DNA from: Pandoraea sp. ASV26
Lineage (GTDB): Bacteria; Pseudomonadota; Gammaproteobacteria; Burkholderiales; Burkholderiaceae
Direction of reading: 5' to 3'
NCBI RefSeq assembly: GCF_016428915.1
Contig: NZ_JAELTP010000029.1
Location: 1 to 55,097 of the forward strand
Length of the DNA: 55,097 nucleotides
Part shown: positions 24,021-31,849 of the stretch, one piece after another
Position numbering within the stretch: position 1 is the first letter of the stretch
How the letters are laid out: each line of letters opens with the position of its first letter
Position numbers and translations under genes: made by a program
Notes under the pieces: model-generated
What the model saw: the letters and a program-made list of their open reading frames with translations, nothing else
What the model was told of the DNA's origin: nothing
The model's database searches: none

Positions 24021-25016
24021 TCAGGAGTTCTGCACAGTCATCATCTGCGCCCGTGCGTGCGGTGCATCGAAATCCTGCACCGGGCCTTTGGGCACGATGC
24101 CCGTCGGATTGATCGTTCGATGGCTCTCGTAGTAATGCTGCTTGATGTGCTCGAAATTCACCGTGGCGGCAATGCCCGGCTGCTGATAGATGTCGCGCGT
24201 GTAGGCGCAGAGATTCGGATAGTCGGCAATGCGTCGCAGGTTGCATTTGAAGTGACCGACGTAGACGGCATCGAAACGGATCAGCGTGGTGAAGAGCCGG
24301 ATGTCCGCTTCGGTCATGCGCTCGCCGGTCAGGAAGCGGCGCGTGCTCAGATGTGCATCGAGCCTGTCCAGCGTATCGAAAAGCGGCGCCAGGGCTTCTT
24401 CGTAAGCGACCTGCGTGGTGGCGAAACCGGCTTTGTACACGCCGTTGTTCACCGTATCGTAGATGCGGGCATTGAGGCCGTCGATTTCCTCGCGAAGGGC
24501 GAGCGGGTAGTAATCGCCCGGGATCGCGCCGAGCGCATCGAAGGCGCTGTTGAACATGCGAAGGATTTCCGACGACTCGTTGCTCACGATCGTGCCGCGC
24601 TCGGTGTCCCACAAGACAGGCACCGTGACGCGTCCCGTGAAGCGCTCATCGGCTGCAAGATAGACGTCGCGCAGAAAGGCCGCGCCGTGTACCGGATCGC
24701 CGGTGACGCCCGGGCCCGGTTGAAAGGTCCAGCCGTCGTCGAGCATCAGCCAGTTCACGGTGGCCACGGGAATCATGTCCTGCAATCCCTTGAGCGTGCG
24801 CATGATGAGCGTGCGGTGCGCCCATGGGCAGGCATAGCTGACGTACAGCAGATAACGGCCCCGCTGGGCGGCGAAGCCACCTTCACCGCTGGGGCCGGGC
24901 GCTCCGTCCGGGGTGATCCAGTTGCGGAAGGTGGCGGGGCGTCGCTCGAAGCGTCCGCCGGTGGCGCGCGTGTCGTACCCATCGGTGTGCCACTTGCCGT
25001 CTACCAGTAAGCCCAT
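24021..25016 (-). CDS. yqjG: Xi-class glutathione S-transferase (glutathionyl-hydroquinone reductase)
   Basis: A 331-residue protein that reduces glutathionyl-hydroquinones. The catalytic cysteine lies in YVSYACPWAHRTLI near residue 63, the signature of the Xi/Omega-like group. Further motifs: VPVLWDTERGTIVSNESSEILRMFN (pieces: VPVLWD, SNESSEI), the helical domain with NNGVYKAGFA and GERMTEADIRLFTTLIRFD (pieces). Length fits E. coli YqjG. It is followed by no obvious partner. Confidence 0.87.
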   Translation of the reverse strand: MGLLVDGKWHTDGYDTRATGGRFERRPATFRNWITPDGAPGPSGEGGFAAQRGRYLLYVSYACPWAHRTLIMRTLKGLQDMIPVATVNWLMLDDGWTFQPGPGVTGDPVHGAAFLRDVYLAADERFTGRVTVPVLWDTERGTIVSNESSEILRMFNSAFDALGAIPGDYYPLALREEIDGLNARIYDTVNNGVYKAGFATTQVAYEEALAPLFDTLDRLDAHLSTRRFLTGERMTEADIRLFTTLIRFDAVYVGHFKCNLRRIADYPNLCAYTRDIYQQPGIAATVNFEHIKQHYYESHRTINPTGIVPKGPVQDFDAPHARAQMMTVQNS

Positions 25017-25058
25017 TGCAACCCCCGGATCGAAAAGCGCAGCATACCTGCAAAAACG

Positions 25059-25082
25059 AAAAAACCCCGCGCGAGCGGGGTT
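25059..25082 (-). terminator. Rho-independent terminator of cspA
   Basis: Stem AACCCCGC / GCGGGGTT with loop CGCG or GCGA, then a T-run on the minus strand. Confidence 0.85.
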
Positions 25083-25159
25083 CTCAGTTCGAGCAGCCCT
25101 TGCGGCGCTGCCCGAGACGCGTTGATCGCGCTAGCGATCAGCAGCGAAACAAACTTCCC

Positions 25160-25363
25160 TTAGATGGGCTGAATGTTGCTGGCTTGACGGCCCTTCGGTC
25201 CCATCTTCACTTCGAAGCTGACCTTTTGGTTTTCTTGCAACGACTTGAAACCCTTCGATTGGATTTCCGAGAAGTGAGCGAAGAGATCTTCACCACCTTC
25301 GTCCGGCGTAATAAAACCAAAACCCTTGGCGTCGTTAAACCACTTGACGGTACCAGTTGCCAT
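25160..25363 (-). CDS. cspA: Cold-shock protein
   Basis: A 67-residue OB-fold RNA chaperone. RNP1 KGFGFI (14-18) and RNP2 DLFAHF (27-32) are intact; start [14 protein letters not shown] is canonical. An unusually long leader of about 140 nt precedes it, as is normal for cold-shock mRNAs. AAGGAT is the ribosome site. Confidence 0.96.
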   Translation of the reverse strand: MATGTVKWFNDAKGFGFITPDEGGEDLFAHFSEIQSKGFKSLQENQKVSFEVKMGPKGRQASNIQPI

Positions 25364-25509
25364 TTCTTAAATCCTTAAAGTTTTCAAATGAGCGAGCTAG
25401 AAGCTCAGCGAGCGCATGACATTAAAAAGCTGATCAGGTACAACCGAGTTGACGCAGAGGGCGACATTAGATGACACAAGACTCGCCATACAACGTTCAT
25501 GCACCCGTT

Positions 25510-25538
25510 TTTTTACGGGAAAGGTGGGAAGGTGTCAA
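25510..25538 (-). promoter_or_regulatory. Probable cspA promoter
   Basis: On the minus strand TTGACA (25533-25538) is followed after 17 bp by TAAAAA (25510-25515). This would give a 5' leader of about 140 nt to the cspA start. Confidence 0.5.
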
Positions 25539-26031
25539 GCAGGGAAACTTTAGATTGTTGATCCACGCCAGTTTCAAGCCATTTTTCGCTGCGTTGCGGC
25601 ATGCTTTTTGCCTGACCGGGCGACCGGACGGTCAGGGATCGAGACGCCACGCCTAAGATCCTGTTTTTTTAGGGATGCCAGACGTATCGCAGTGCCTGAC
25701 CCCCGATTCCGGGTGATACCGAAATAGGGGGAATGGCCCACGCGCGACCACCCCGTGCGCCATGCCAGGACCCACTTCCCATATACGCATTGTGGGTCAT
25801 CGACACGCATCAATCGGTCGCGCCACTACGCCGCGTGTCCGAAGTCGTGCCTTGTGGCGTGGCCGCAACGCGAGCGCTGGTTAGCCAGCGTGTCATGGAC
25901 GTGTCACCCCAATATGCCGCTTTAACGAAAAAAGCGCGAAAGGGCGCGAAAGAGGATGAAATGGAACGAAAGGGCGATGCGCGTTGCTACGCGTTCTCAC
26001 CCTGTGTTCACTTTAGCGCGTTACACGAATC
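25539..26031. other. Intergenic region without a recognised gene
   Basis: Nothing convincing is seen on either strand; open frames here lack domains and ribosome sites. Confidence 0.4.
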
Positions 26032-26367
26032 TCAAGCGTGCGAGCGCGAGTGCGGGTGCCGCTGGCTGGCCACCGTCGGATGGGTTCGGTGCGTGGTTTT
26101 GGGCGGCATTGTGTGACGCGCCTTCACGGCCTTCTTCTTGCCGTGAGGCGTCTTGTGCGCGTGAGCTTTCTTATACGCAGACGCCTTCGGCACAGACTTC
26201 GTCGCGGCGCCGTGGCGGCGATGCTTCGACGACGCTGTATGCGCTTTGGCGTGATGACCGGACTGAGTGTGAGTGGCGGAAGCGGCGAATGCCGAGGCCG
26301 AGAACATCGCAAACGTTGCCAGCGCGAGCGCGACGCCGACGTTGCGCAGAGTGCGCGGGTAGAGCAT
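26032..26367 (-). CDS. Small secreted His/Lys-rich protein
   Basis: A 111-residue protein with a signal peptide (MLYPRTLRNVGVALALATFA, cleavage near AFA-A at about 29). The mature part is dominated by His, Lys, Thr and Ala in low-complexity order (GHHAKAHTASSKHRRHG, AHAHKTPHGKKKAVKARH) and has no Cys. It would be a highly basic periplasmic or surface protein; metal or nucleic-acid/polyanion binding is only a guess. The start at 26367 is set by the signal peptide, with CGGAGAC upstream. Confidence 0.6.
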   Translation of the reverse strand: MLYPRTLRNVGVALALATFAMFSASAFAASATHTQSGHHAKAHTASSKHRRHGAATKSVPKASAYKKAHAHKTPHGKKKAVKARHTMPPKTTHRTHPTVASQRHPHSRSHA

Positions 26368-26623
26368 GGACAACTGGGTCTCCGTAGGTTTGAGTGCTGG
26401 CGGCACCGGCGGGTACGCCGTGCCACCACCGGCCGATCGGGCCGGACCGCGCCACCGATTTTGTCACTGTCAGTGCGCGCAAGCGGCCGCGATTGTAGGG
26501 CCGCAAAAATGACTTGTCGAGATGGCCGGCCGACCGTCCGAACGGGGTATCAGGGCAGGGCGAATGAATTTGGTGCACTGCCACATGATTTACTTATGAA
26601 GTAGGTATTTTCCCTAGCTACGC

Positions 26624-26656
26624 AAAAAACCGCGCCACGGCTCGATTTCGTGGCGG
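26624..26656 (-). terminator. Terminator-like hairpin
   Basis: CCGCCACG / CGTGGCGCGG stem with six T's after it on the minus strand. No minus-strand gene ends directly before it. Confidence 0.45.
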
Positions 26657-26722
26657 CAAAATTCACCTGCGCTACCCTTCAATTTCATGGGCAAGTGCCG
26701 TTAACGGCCTCATGACGGTCTG

Positions 26723-27985
26723 GTGGCAGACGTCATCACGACGACCTCAGCAGGGGTAGGGCGAGCGCGTTTGATGCGCGCGCACCGGCCCGGTACTTGT
26801 CCTTCGGCGCGCAGTGCAGGCGCGACGCCGGGGCGCCAAGGCACGATGCCGGGCAAGCACGCTAGGCGGCCGCGAAGTGCCGCGTGTCTCTCGAGACCTT
26901 ACGTGGCAACCAACCAGGCACCGACGCTCGACTCACTGCAATCGCTGCTGGCGACCGTCCAGCGCAATGAGCGTTCGCTAAAACGTTTTCAGGACATCGA
27001 GTTGGCGCTCATGGGCGCGCCCGACTTCGGTCAGTTTCTGGAAGTGGTGCTCAACCGCCTGCGTCACGATTTCGATCTGTCCTGCGTTCGCCTGATGCTC
27101 GCCGAGGTCGACGATACGCTGCGCGATCTCATCGACACGGCTGAAGGCATTCGCGCACTCGATGCCGGTCTGTGCATCGCGCAGGACGCCGGCACGTTCT
27201 CCGCCGTGTGCGGCGATGGCCAACTCTGGATCGGCGCGCCGCGTGAGCGCCATGCGTCGCTGTTCGGGGCACGCGCGCCTGCGAGTGCCGTCGTCATGCC
27301 GCTCGCCCGCAATGGCCGCTACATCGGCGTCATCGGGCTGGGCAGTCGCGACGCACGCCGCTTCTCTCCCGAGATGGCCACCGACTTTCTCGAACGCTTT
27401 GGCGCGGTCGTCGCCGTGTGTCTCGAGAACATGTGGAATCGCGAGCGTCTAAAGCGCATCGGCCTGACCGATCCGCTCACCGGGTTGTCGAACCGCCGCT
27501 ATTTCGATCAGCGCTTGCGTGAGGAAGTGGTGCGAGGTGCGCGTTACGGCGCGCCGCTGGCGTGTCTGCTCATCGACATCGACCATTTCAAGCGCGTCAA
27601 CGACAGTCATGGCCATGCGACGGGCGACCGCGCATTGCGTGCGGCGAGTGCTTGTATGCGCGCCCAACTGCGCGTGACGGACACGCTCGCGCGTTATGGT
27701 GGCGAAGAGTTTGCTGCGTTGCTCGTGCAGACGGAACAGAACTGGGCGGGGACGGTTGCCGAGCGCGTAAGGCGAGCCGTCGCACGGCTGGAAGTGCCCG
27801 ACGATGACGGCATACTTGTGCCGCTCACGATTTCCATCGGATTGGCGAGTGTGGACCCGCGCGATATTTCCGATCCGGAGACACTCCCGATGCGTCTGCT
27901 CAGCGCTGCCGACGCGGCGCTTTACGCCGCAAAGCGCTCCGGTCGCGACCGCGTTGTCGTGGCGCCTGCGGCAACGCTGCGCTAA
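26723..27985 (+). CDS. Diguanylate cyclase with DUF484/GAF-like sensor
   Basis: Makes cyclic di-GMP from GTP. After about 60 Arg-rich residues of doubtful reality comes a DUF484-type GAF domain (LDSLQSLLATVQRNERSLKRF to about 245), then GGDEF: GLTDPLTGLSNRRYFD, LLIDIDHFKRVNDSHGH, and active site YGGEEF. The inhibitory site RVTD lies five residues before GGEEF, so product inhibition is expected. The true start may be GTG 26903 (VATNQAPT). No transmembrane segment, hence a cytoplasmic enzyme. Confidence 0.88.
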   Translation: MADVITTTSAGVGRARLMRAHRPGTCPSARSAGATPGRQGTMPGKHARRPRSAACLSRPYVATNQAPTLDSLQSLLATVQRNERSLKRFQDIELALMGAPDFGQFLEVVLNRLRHDFDLSCVRLMLAEVDDTLRDLIDTAEGIRALDAGLCIAQDAGTFSAVCGDGQLWIGAPRERHASLFGARAPASAVVMPLARNGRYIGVIGLGSRDARRFSPEMATDFLERFGAVVAVCLENMWNRERLKRIGLTDPLTGLSNRRYFDQRLREEVVRGARYGAPLACLLIDIDHFKRVNDSHGHATGDRALRAASACMRAQLRVTDTLARYGGEEFAALLVQTEQNWAGTVAERVRRAVARLEVPDDDGILVPLTISIGLASVDPRDISDPETLPMRLLSAADAALYAAKRSGRDRVVVAPAATLR

Positions 27986-28083
27986 GCCCATCGTCTTCGG
28001 GCGTCAGGCGCAGTCAGGCGAGGGCACAGCCCCGCAATGTCGCCGGGGCGCTCGCCCTTGCCCTCAGCGCGCTGGATGACCCC

Positions 28084-29031
28084 TCATCGCACGCTGAACC
28101 AACCGATCAGCAGCGATACCGTCACCACGGAGAGCACCGTCGATATCAGAATCGCGCGCGAGGCGACCGCGGCTTCGCGTCCATACAGTTGCGCGAGCAT
28201 GAACGGGCCGGTACCAATGGGCAGCGCCGAGAGCAGCAGCGCGCTGTGCGCCCAGATGGCAGGCAAATCGAAAACCCGGAACGCCAGAAATGCCGTGACC
28301 GCCGGTTGAAAGACAAGCTTGAGACCGACGAGACGCCCCACAGCCCGTGCAATGCGAGGTTCCCTGGCCGCTCCCGAACTCTGCGCGAGAAACATGCCGA
28401 TCGCCACCAGGGCGCACGGACTGGCCGCACCGCCCAGCAACGTAGTGAAGTGCAGCACTGGCGTGGGCAGCGCAATCCCCGCGCCCGCAAATGCCATACC
28501 GATGAACGGCGAGACGACGAGCGGATTGCGCACCAGCGCCCGTGCGACGAAGCCCGCTGTGCGACGCCAGTTCGGTGTGGTTTGCAGATCCGTCTCGATG
28601 ATCGCGATGGAGATGGCGAAGAGCACCGTGGCGGTGAGCAGCATGGCGACGACGACCGCCGGTACGCTGGCCGGACCGAACGCCACGAGGCACAGCGGCA
28701 ACCCCATGAATCCGGCATTCGGATAGGCCGCGCCCATGCCTTCGATGCTCGCGTCGGTCAGACGTCCGCGCACCGTGCGATCAAGCGCGAACGACAGCGC
28801 GAACGTCGCAGCCATGCCGCCGCCGAACGCCCCCAGAAAGCCGGGATTGACCAGCTCCGCCCAGGTGATCTGCGCCATCGACTGGAACAGCACGGCGGGC
28901 AGCGCGAGATAGACGACGAAGCGATTGAGCGCGTCGAGCGCGGCGTCGCCAAGCCAGGCACGGCGCGCGCAGAGATAGCCGACGAAAATCAGACCGAAGA
29001 CGGGCAGAGCAGCAGAGATGACGGCTTGCAT
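28084..29031 (-). CDS. AEC family transporter
   Basis: A 315-residue auxin-efflux-carrier-type permease with about ten hydrophobic segments. N-terminal MQAVISAALPVFGLIFVGYL, the mid-protein GAAYPNAGFMGLPLCL and the last GTGPFMLAQLYGREAAVASRAILIST (pieces) fit the family, which moves organic acids. Its ATG begins 2 bp after the stop of the upstream gntR gene, so translation is coupled. Substrate unknown. Confidence 0.86.
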   Translation of the reverse strand: MQAVISAALPVFGLIFVGYLCARRAWLGDAALDALNRFVVYLALPAVLFQSMAQITWAELVNPGFLGAFGGGMAATFALSFALDRTVRGRLTDASIEGMGAAYPNAGFMGLPLCLVAFGPASVPAVVVAMLLTATVLFAISIAIIETDLQTTPNWRRTAGFVARALVRNPLVVSPFIGMAFAGAGIALPTPVLHFTTLLGGAASPCALVAIGMFLAQSSGAAREPRIARAVGRLVGLKLVFQPAVTAFLAFRVFDLPAIWAHSALLLSALPIGTGPFMLAQLYGREAAVASRAILISTVLSVVTVSLLIGWFSVR

Positions 29032-29033
29032 GA

Positions 29034-29795
29034 TCAGTGCGACTCCGCCAGCCGGGCGAGCCACTCGCGGCGTGCATTGCCGCCATCGGCTTCGGTGTGC
29101 TCGCGAGCCGCGGCTTCGGCACCGTCGGCATCGCCCGCCGCGATGCGCGCGACGATCTCCCCGTGTTCGTGCCAGACGACTTCCTGCATCGGCATGGCCC
29201 CGAGCGTTGCAGCCATCGCCCGCATGATGTGCGGCCATTGCGGCGCCACCGTTTGTGCGATCAACGGGTTGCCCGAGGCATCGTGCAGCGCGGTGTGAAA
29301 CGCCACCTCGATACGCACCTGACGTGCCACCGGGGTGCCTCGCGTCATCGCCATGCCGGCGGCGACAGCCTCCTGAAGGCGACTTAGCGCCGGCTCGCCC
29401 AATGTCCCCTGCGCCATCCGTGTGGCCGCCAGCCGTGCCGCCAGACCGTCGAGCGCCGTGCGTACCTGATAGAGCTGACGCAGGTGATCGGCGTCGATGG
29501 GGGCGACTTCCAGACCCTGGCGGCCGCTGTCGCACACGAGGCCGTCGCGCTTGAGCAACTGCAAGGCATGACTGACGGGTTGACGCGACACGCCCAGCGA
29601 ATCGGCCAGCTCGGCCTGCCGGATGCGCTCGCCCGGGGGCAGCGTGAGATCGGCGATGGCGTCGCGCAGGCGTGAATAGACCTGATCGATCAGCACGGGG
29701 GTGCTGGCCAGCGGCTCAAGGGGCGGGAGAGGAGCAAGGGGCGCGAGGGGCAGGTCAACTGCCGTTGAATCGGCGGATGCAGCGGGGTTCGACAT
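29034..29795 (-). CDS. GntR family regulator (FadR/FCD subfamily)
   Basis: A 253-residue regulator. Proline/alanine-rich tail (PLAPLAPLPPLEPLA), then the wHTH: LPPGERIRQAELADSLGVSRQPVSHALQLLKRDGLV (pieces: ELADSLGVSRQPV, LLKRDGLV). The FCD domain follows with FHTALHDASGNP and later HGEIVARIAAGD, giving likely metal ligands D/H. It is the first gene of an operon with the AEC transporter and presumably senses the acid transported. ATG 29795 is chosen as the residue before SNPAAS. Confidence 0.85.
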   Translation of the reverse strand: MSNPAASADSTAVDLPLAPLAPLPPLEPLASTPVLIDQVYSRLRDAIADLTLPPGERIRQAELADSLGVSRQPVSHALQLLKRDGLVCDSGRQGLEVAPIDADHLRQLYQVRTALDGLAARLAATRMAQGTLGEPALSRLQEAVAAGMAMTRGTPVARQVRIEVAFHTALHDASGNPLIAQTVAPQWPHIMRAMAATLGAMPMQEVVWHEHGEIVARIAAGDADGAEAAAREHTEADGGNARREWLARLAESH

Positions 29796-29843
29796 GGAAT
29801 TCCGGCGCGTACCGGTGTTGGTGATATCTGGAATTCCGAATTC
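29796..29843. promoter_or_regulatory. Repeated GGAATTCC palindromes before gntR
   Basis: GGAATTCC at 29796-29803 and 29830-29837, plus GAATTC at 29838-29843, directly upstream of the GntR start. Spacing of 34 bp (about three turns) suits a pair of operator half-sites; inferred. Confidence 0.4.
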
Positions 29844-29960
29844 TACGCTTGCAGGCGGATGCCGGGGCACCTTTTTTCAATCGACCGCAGTCGTGCTGGG
29901 GAGATGACGGGAAGGGGGAGGCTGAGTCGGTCGCTTGAGTCCGTCGCTCGGATCAGTCGA

Positions 29961-30254
29961 TCAGTCGCTCGGATCCAGCTCGGGGGGAGCAACGGATGCA
30001 ACGCGGGCAGGCGTCTGGAGCAGTGCCTGCACGGTCGTGCGGGTGCGTTGCAGGCGATGGGCAAGCGCCCAGGCGTCTGCTTCGCGCTCGAACAGACCCA
30101 CGATCAGGTGCGGTTCCGCGGCGAAACCGTCGGAAAACAGGCCGATGTTCTTGGCGATCATCTCGCTCGCCCGCTCCACCGATACGGTGTACTGACGCGG
30201 TGAGCGGTACTGATTGATGACGACGGCAAAGGCGCGGGAGAACGCGTCGGACAT
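29961..30254 (-). CDS. Small hypothetical protein
   Basis: A 97-residue protein (MSDAFSRAFAVVINQYRS...). A textbook AGGAGGT ribosome site 6-7 nt before the ATG and core-like codon use support it. No membrane segment or known domain; residues 50-80 (VGLFEREADAWALAHRLQRTRTTVQALL) look helical. No partner is evident. Confidence 0.65.
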   Translation of the reverse strand: MSDAFSRAFAVVINQYRSPRQYTVSVERASEMIAKNIGLFSDGFAAEPHLIVGLFEREADAWALAHRLQRTRTTVQALLQTPARVASVAPPELDPSD

Positions 30255-30692
30255 GCGGAAACCTCCTTTGACGGCGTTGCGCGCAGTTCGCGATGTCTAT
30301 CATCGGTGGCACGCGCTCGGCGTTGCACTTCCGGTGATTGTAGGCGATGACGGTGCACGTGTCGGGACAAAACGATGACGATTGGCGTTGTCGACCGAAA
30401 ACGCCGGCAGACGGCTGCGTCGACATAAAAAAAGCCGCCGAGCGGGTCGGCGGCGCAACAGAGAGGGTGACAGCGCAACCGAAGTTGCCAGAGACCAGCA
30501 TAGGTTGCGGCGATGACAACGCCATGACCGTCTTCAAGACAACGCGGTCAACCTCGCCACGATCCACTACAGGATCGCAACGTGAAGTTCACAGAATTTT
30601 TCGGAAAAACCACTCACGGCGCGCCACGCGCGCCAAGGGCCTTTCGTCCTATCGTCCTTTCGTCGTTCGATGCGGCTGGGCGCGTGCGCGGG
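30255..30692. other. Intergenic region
   Basis: No gene seen. A terminator-like hairpin lies at 30427-30454. Confidence 0.5.
30427..30454 (-). terminator. Rho-independent terminator
   Basis: GCCGCCGA / TCGGCGGC, loop CCCGC, followed by seven T's on the minus strand. It probably ends the transcript of the 62-residue membrane protein gene upstream. Confidence 0.7.
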
Positions 30693-30881
30693 CTACACGA
30701 GCACGGGCAGCGCCTCCACGACAAGCAACGCGACGAGCGCTCCGACCACCGCCCCGATCGCACGCAAGCCATAACGCGTGCTACGGGTCGCGACGGGGAT
30801 GCCGCCAACGAGCAGCGCACCGGCCACCGCCATCGGCAGGAACAACGTCAGGTCGTAAAGGTTGAAGTGGAATGTGGGCAT
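30693..30881 (-). CDS. Small two-helix membrane protein
   Basis: A 62-residue protein with two hydrophobic helices (LFLPMAVAGALLVGGIPVA and AIGAVVGALVALLVVEALPVLV) joined by a short basic loop. GGAG lies 9 nt before the ATG. It is clearly related to the 61-residue protein at 44050-44235 (shared pattern AV.GA.LVG..P and VVGALVA.L..E.VP.L). Function unknown. Confidence 0.7.
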   Translation of the reverse strand: MPTFHFNLYDLTLFLPMAVAGALLVGGIPVATRSTRYGLRAIGAVVGALVALLVVEALPVLV

Positions 30882-30993
30882 CTTTCTTGTCTCCTCACCT
30901 GAATCGCCTCTCCACTATAGGACGGCGGCGGAAGATGCCCAAATTTGGTGCAATGCAGCATGTTGCTGCGCGGACAATGCCGCATTGGCGGCG

Positions 30994-31200
30994 TCAGTCT
31001 TCCTGACGCACGGCGTGCATTTTGCGGCGAGCGTTCCACATCGCCATGTCCTTGCGCGTGCGTGCGCGCTCGCTGATATTGATGCTCGCGGGCTGAGCGC
31101 TCGGGGCGGAGATGGCGACATCATTCGCTTCGCTGCGCGCCTGCACCATCATGACGAGCGTAAACAGCGAGGCGGCAAGCGCCAGCAAGATCAGCTTCAT
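30994..31200 (-). CDS. Small exported or membrane-anchored protein
   Basis: A 68-residue protein beginning MKLILLALAASLFTLVMMVQA, a signal peptide or anchor, followed by a hydrophilic basic tail (RARTRKDMAMWNARRKMHAVRQED). AGGGG precedes the ATG at 31200. Longer upstream frames lack support. No family recognised. Confidence 0.55.
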   Translation of the reverse strand: MKLILLALAASLFTLVMMVQARSEANDVAISAPSAQPASINISERARTRKDMAMWNARRKMHAVRQED

Positions 31201-31633
31201 ATGGCCCCTGGGTGAATCTCTGGTGATCTGGTCGGTGTTATGCATCGTCGTCCTCGTCCTGACCGGTCCTGGAGGGCAGACCGTGCCGGCGATGGTGTCG
31301 CGATGCTTCTGTAATGTAGCGCTGACGGACTCTGTCGCCACGACGGCCCGGCTTGCCTGACCAAGCTGACGGAAGGTAGCTTCGGAGCGTCGGACGCTGT
31401 CTGTGATCGCGCCGCATCCTGCGCGACGCATCATAGCCAGCGATTATGACAACTCTGCCGGTCGCTCAAAAACCCGGTCGACCGCCTAGCGCAGTGCAAC
31501 AAGTCACTTCAAGTCCTGTAACGTATAGCGACGGCTGTGGCGAAAAGTTTAGAATTCGTGACAATTTTTTTGAAACACGGACCCCAAACGCCATCTCGCC
31601 GCGCTTGGGTCCGTGTTTCATTCGACGCAGCGC
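31201..31633. other. Intergenic region with a long inverted repeat
   Basis: No gene is seen. The notable element is the inverted repeat at 31571-31620. Confidence 0.5.
31571..31620. repeat. Perfect 14-bp inverted repeat, 22-bp loop
   Basis: TGAAACACGGACCC (31571-31584) and GGGTCCGTGTTTCA (31607-31620) are exact reverse complements. Seven T's precede the left arm on the plus strand but none follow the right arm, so it is not an ordinary terminator for either strand. Confidence 0.85.
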
Positions 31634-31849
31634 TTACGGCTGACGTGAGACGTCGTCGTGCGGCGCGTTTGCCTGACCGGCCCGGTGCGTGGCGTTCTCC
31701 GGCAGCGCCATGGCGGCAAGCGACGCCAGCGCCGCGCCCGCCTGCGCGAGCTCATGCATCACGTCCGGCGACGTGCCGAGCGCCACCGCCAGCCCGGTCA
31801 ACCCGGCCCAGGTCGACGGTTCCAGCAGCCGGGACAGAAAAAAGCTCAT
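31634..31849 (-). CDS. Holin-like small membrane protein
   Basis: A 71-residue protein. MSFFLSRLLEPSTWAGLTGLAVALG is typical of small phage-type holin relatives, and AQAGAALASLAAMALP is a second weak hydrophobic helix. Its ATG overlaps the TGA of the chitinase gene (ATGA at 31846-31849), so it is the downstream partner in one operon. Holins can carry chitinases across the inner membrane (as in Serratia), and the chitinase lacks a signal peptide, so an export role is inferred. Confidence 0.55.
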   Translation of the reverse strand: MSFFLSRLLEPSTWAGLTGLAVALGTSPDVMHELAQAGAALASLAAMALPENATHRAGQANAPHDDVSRQP

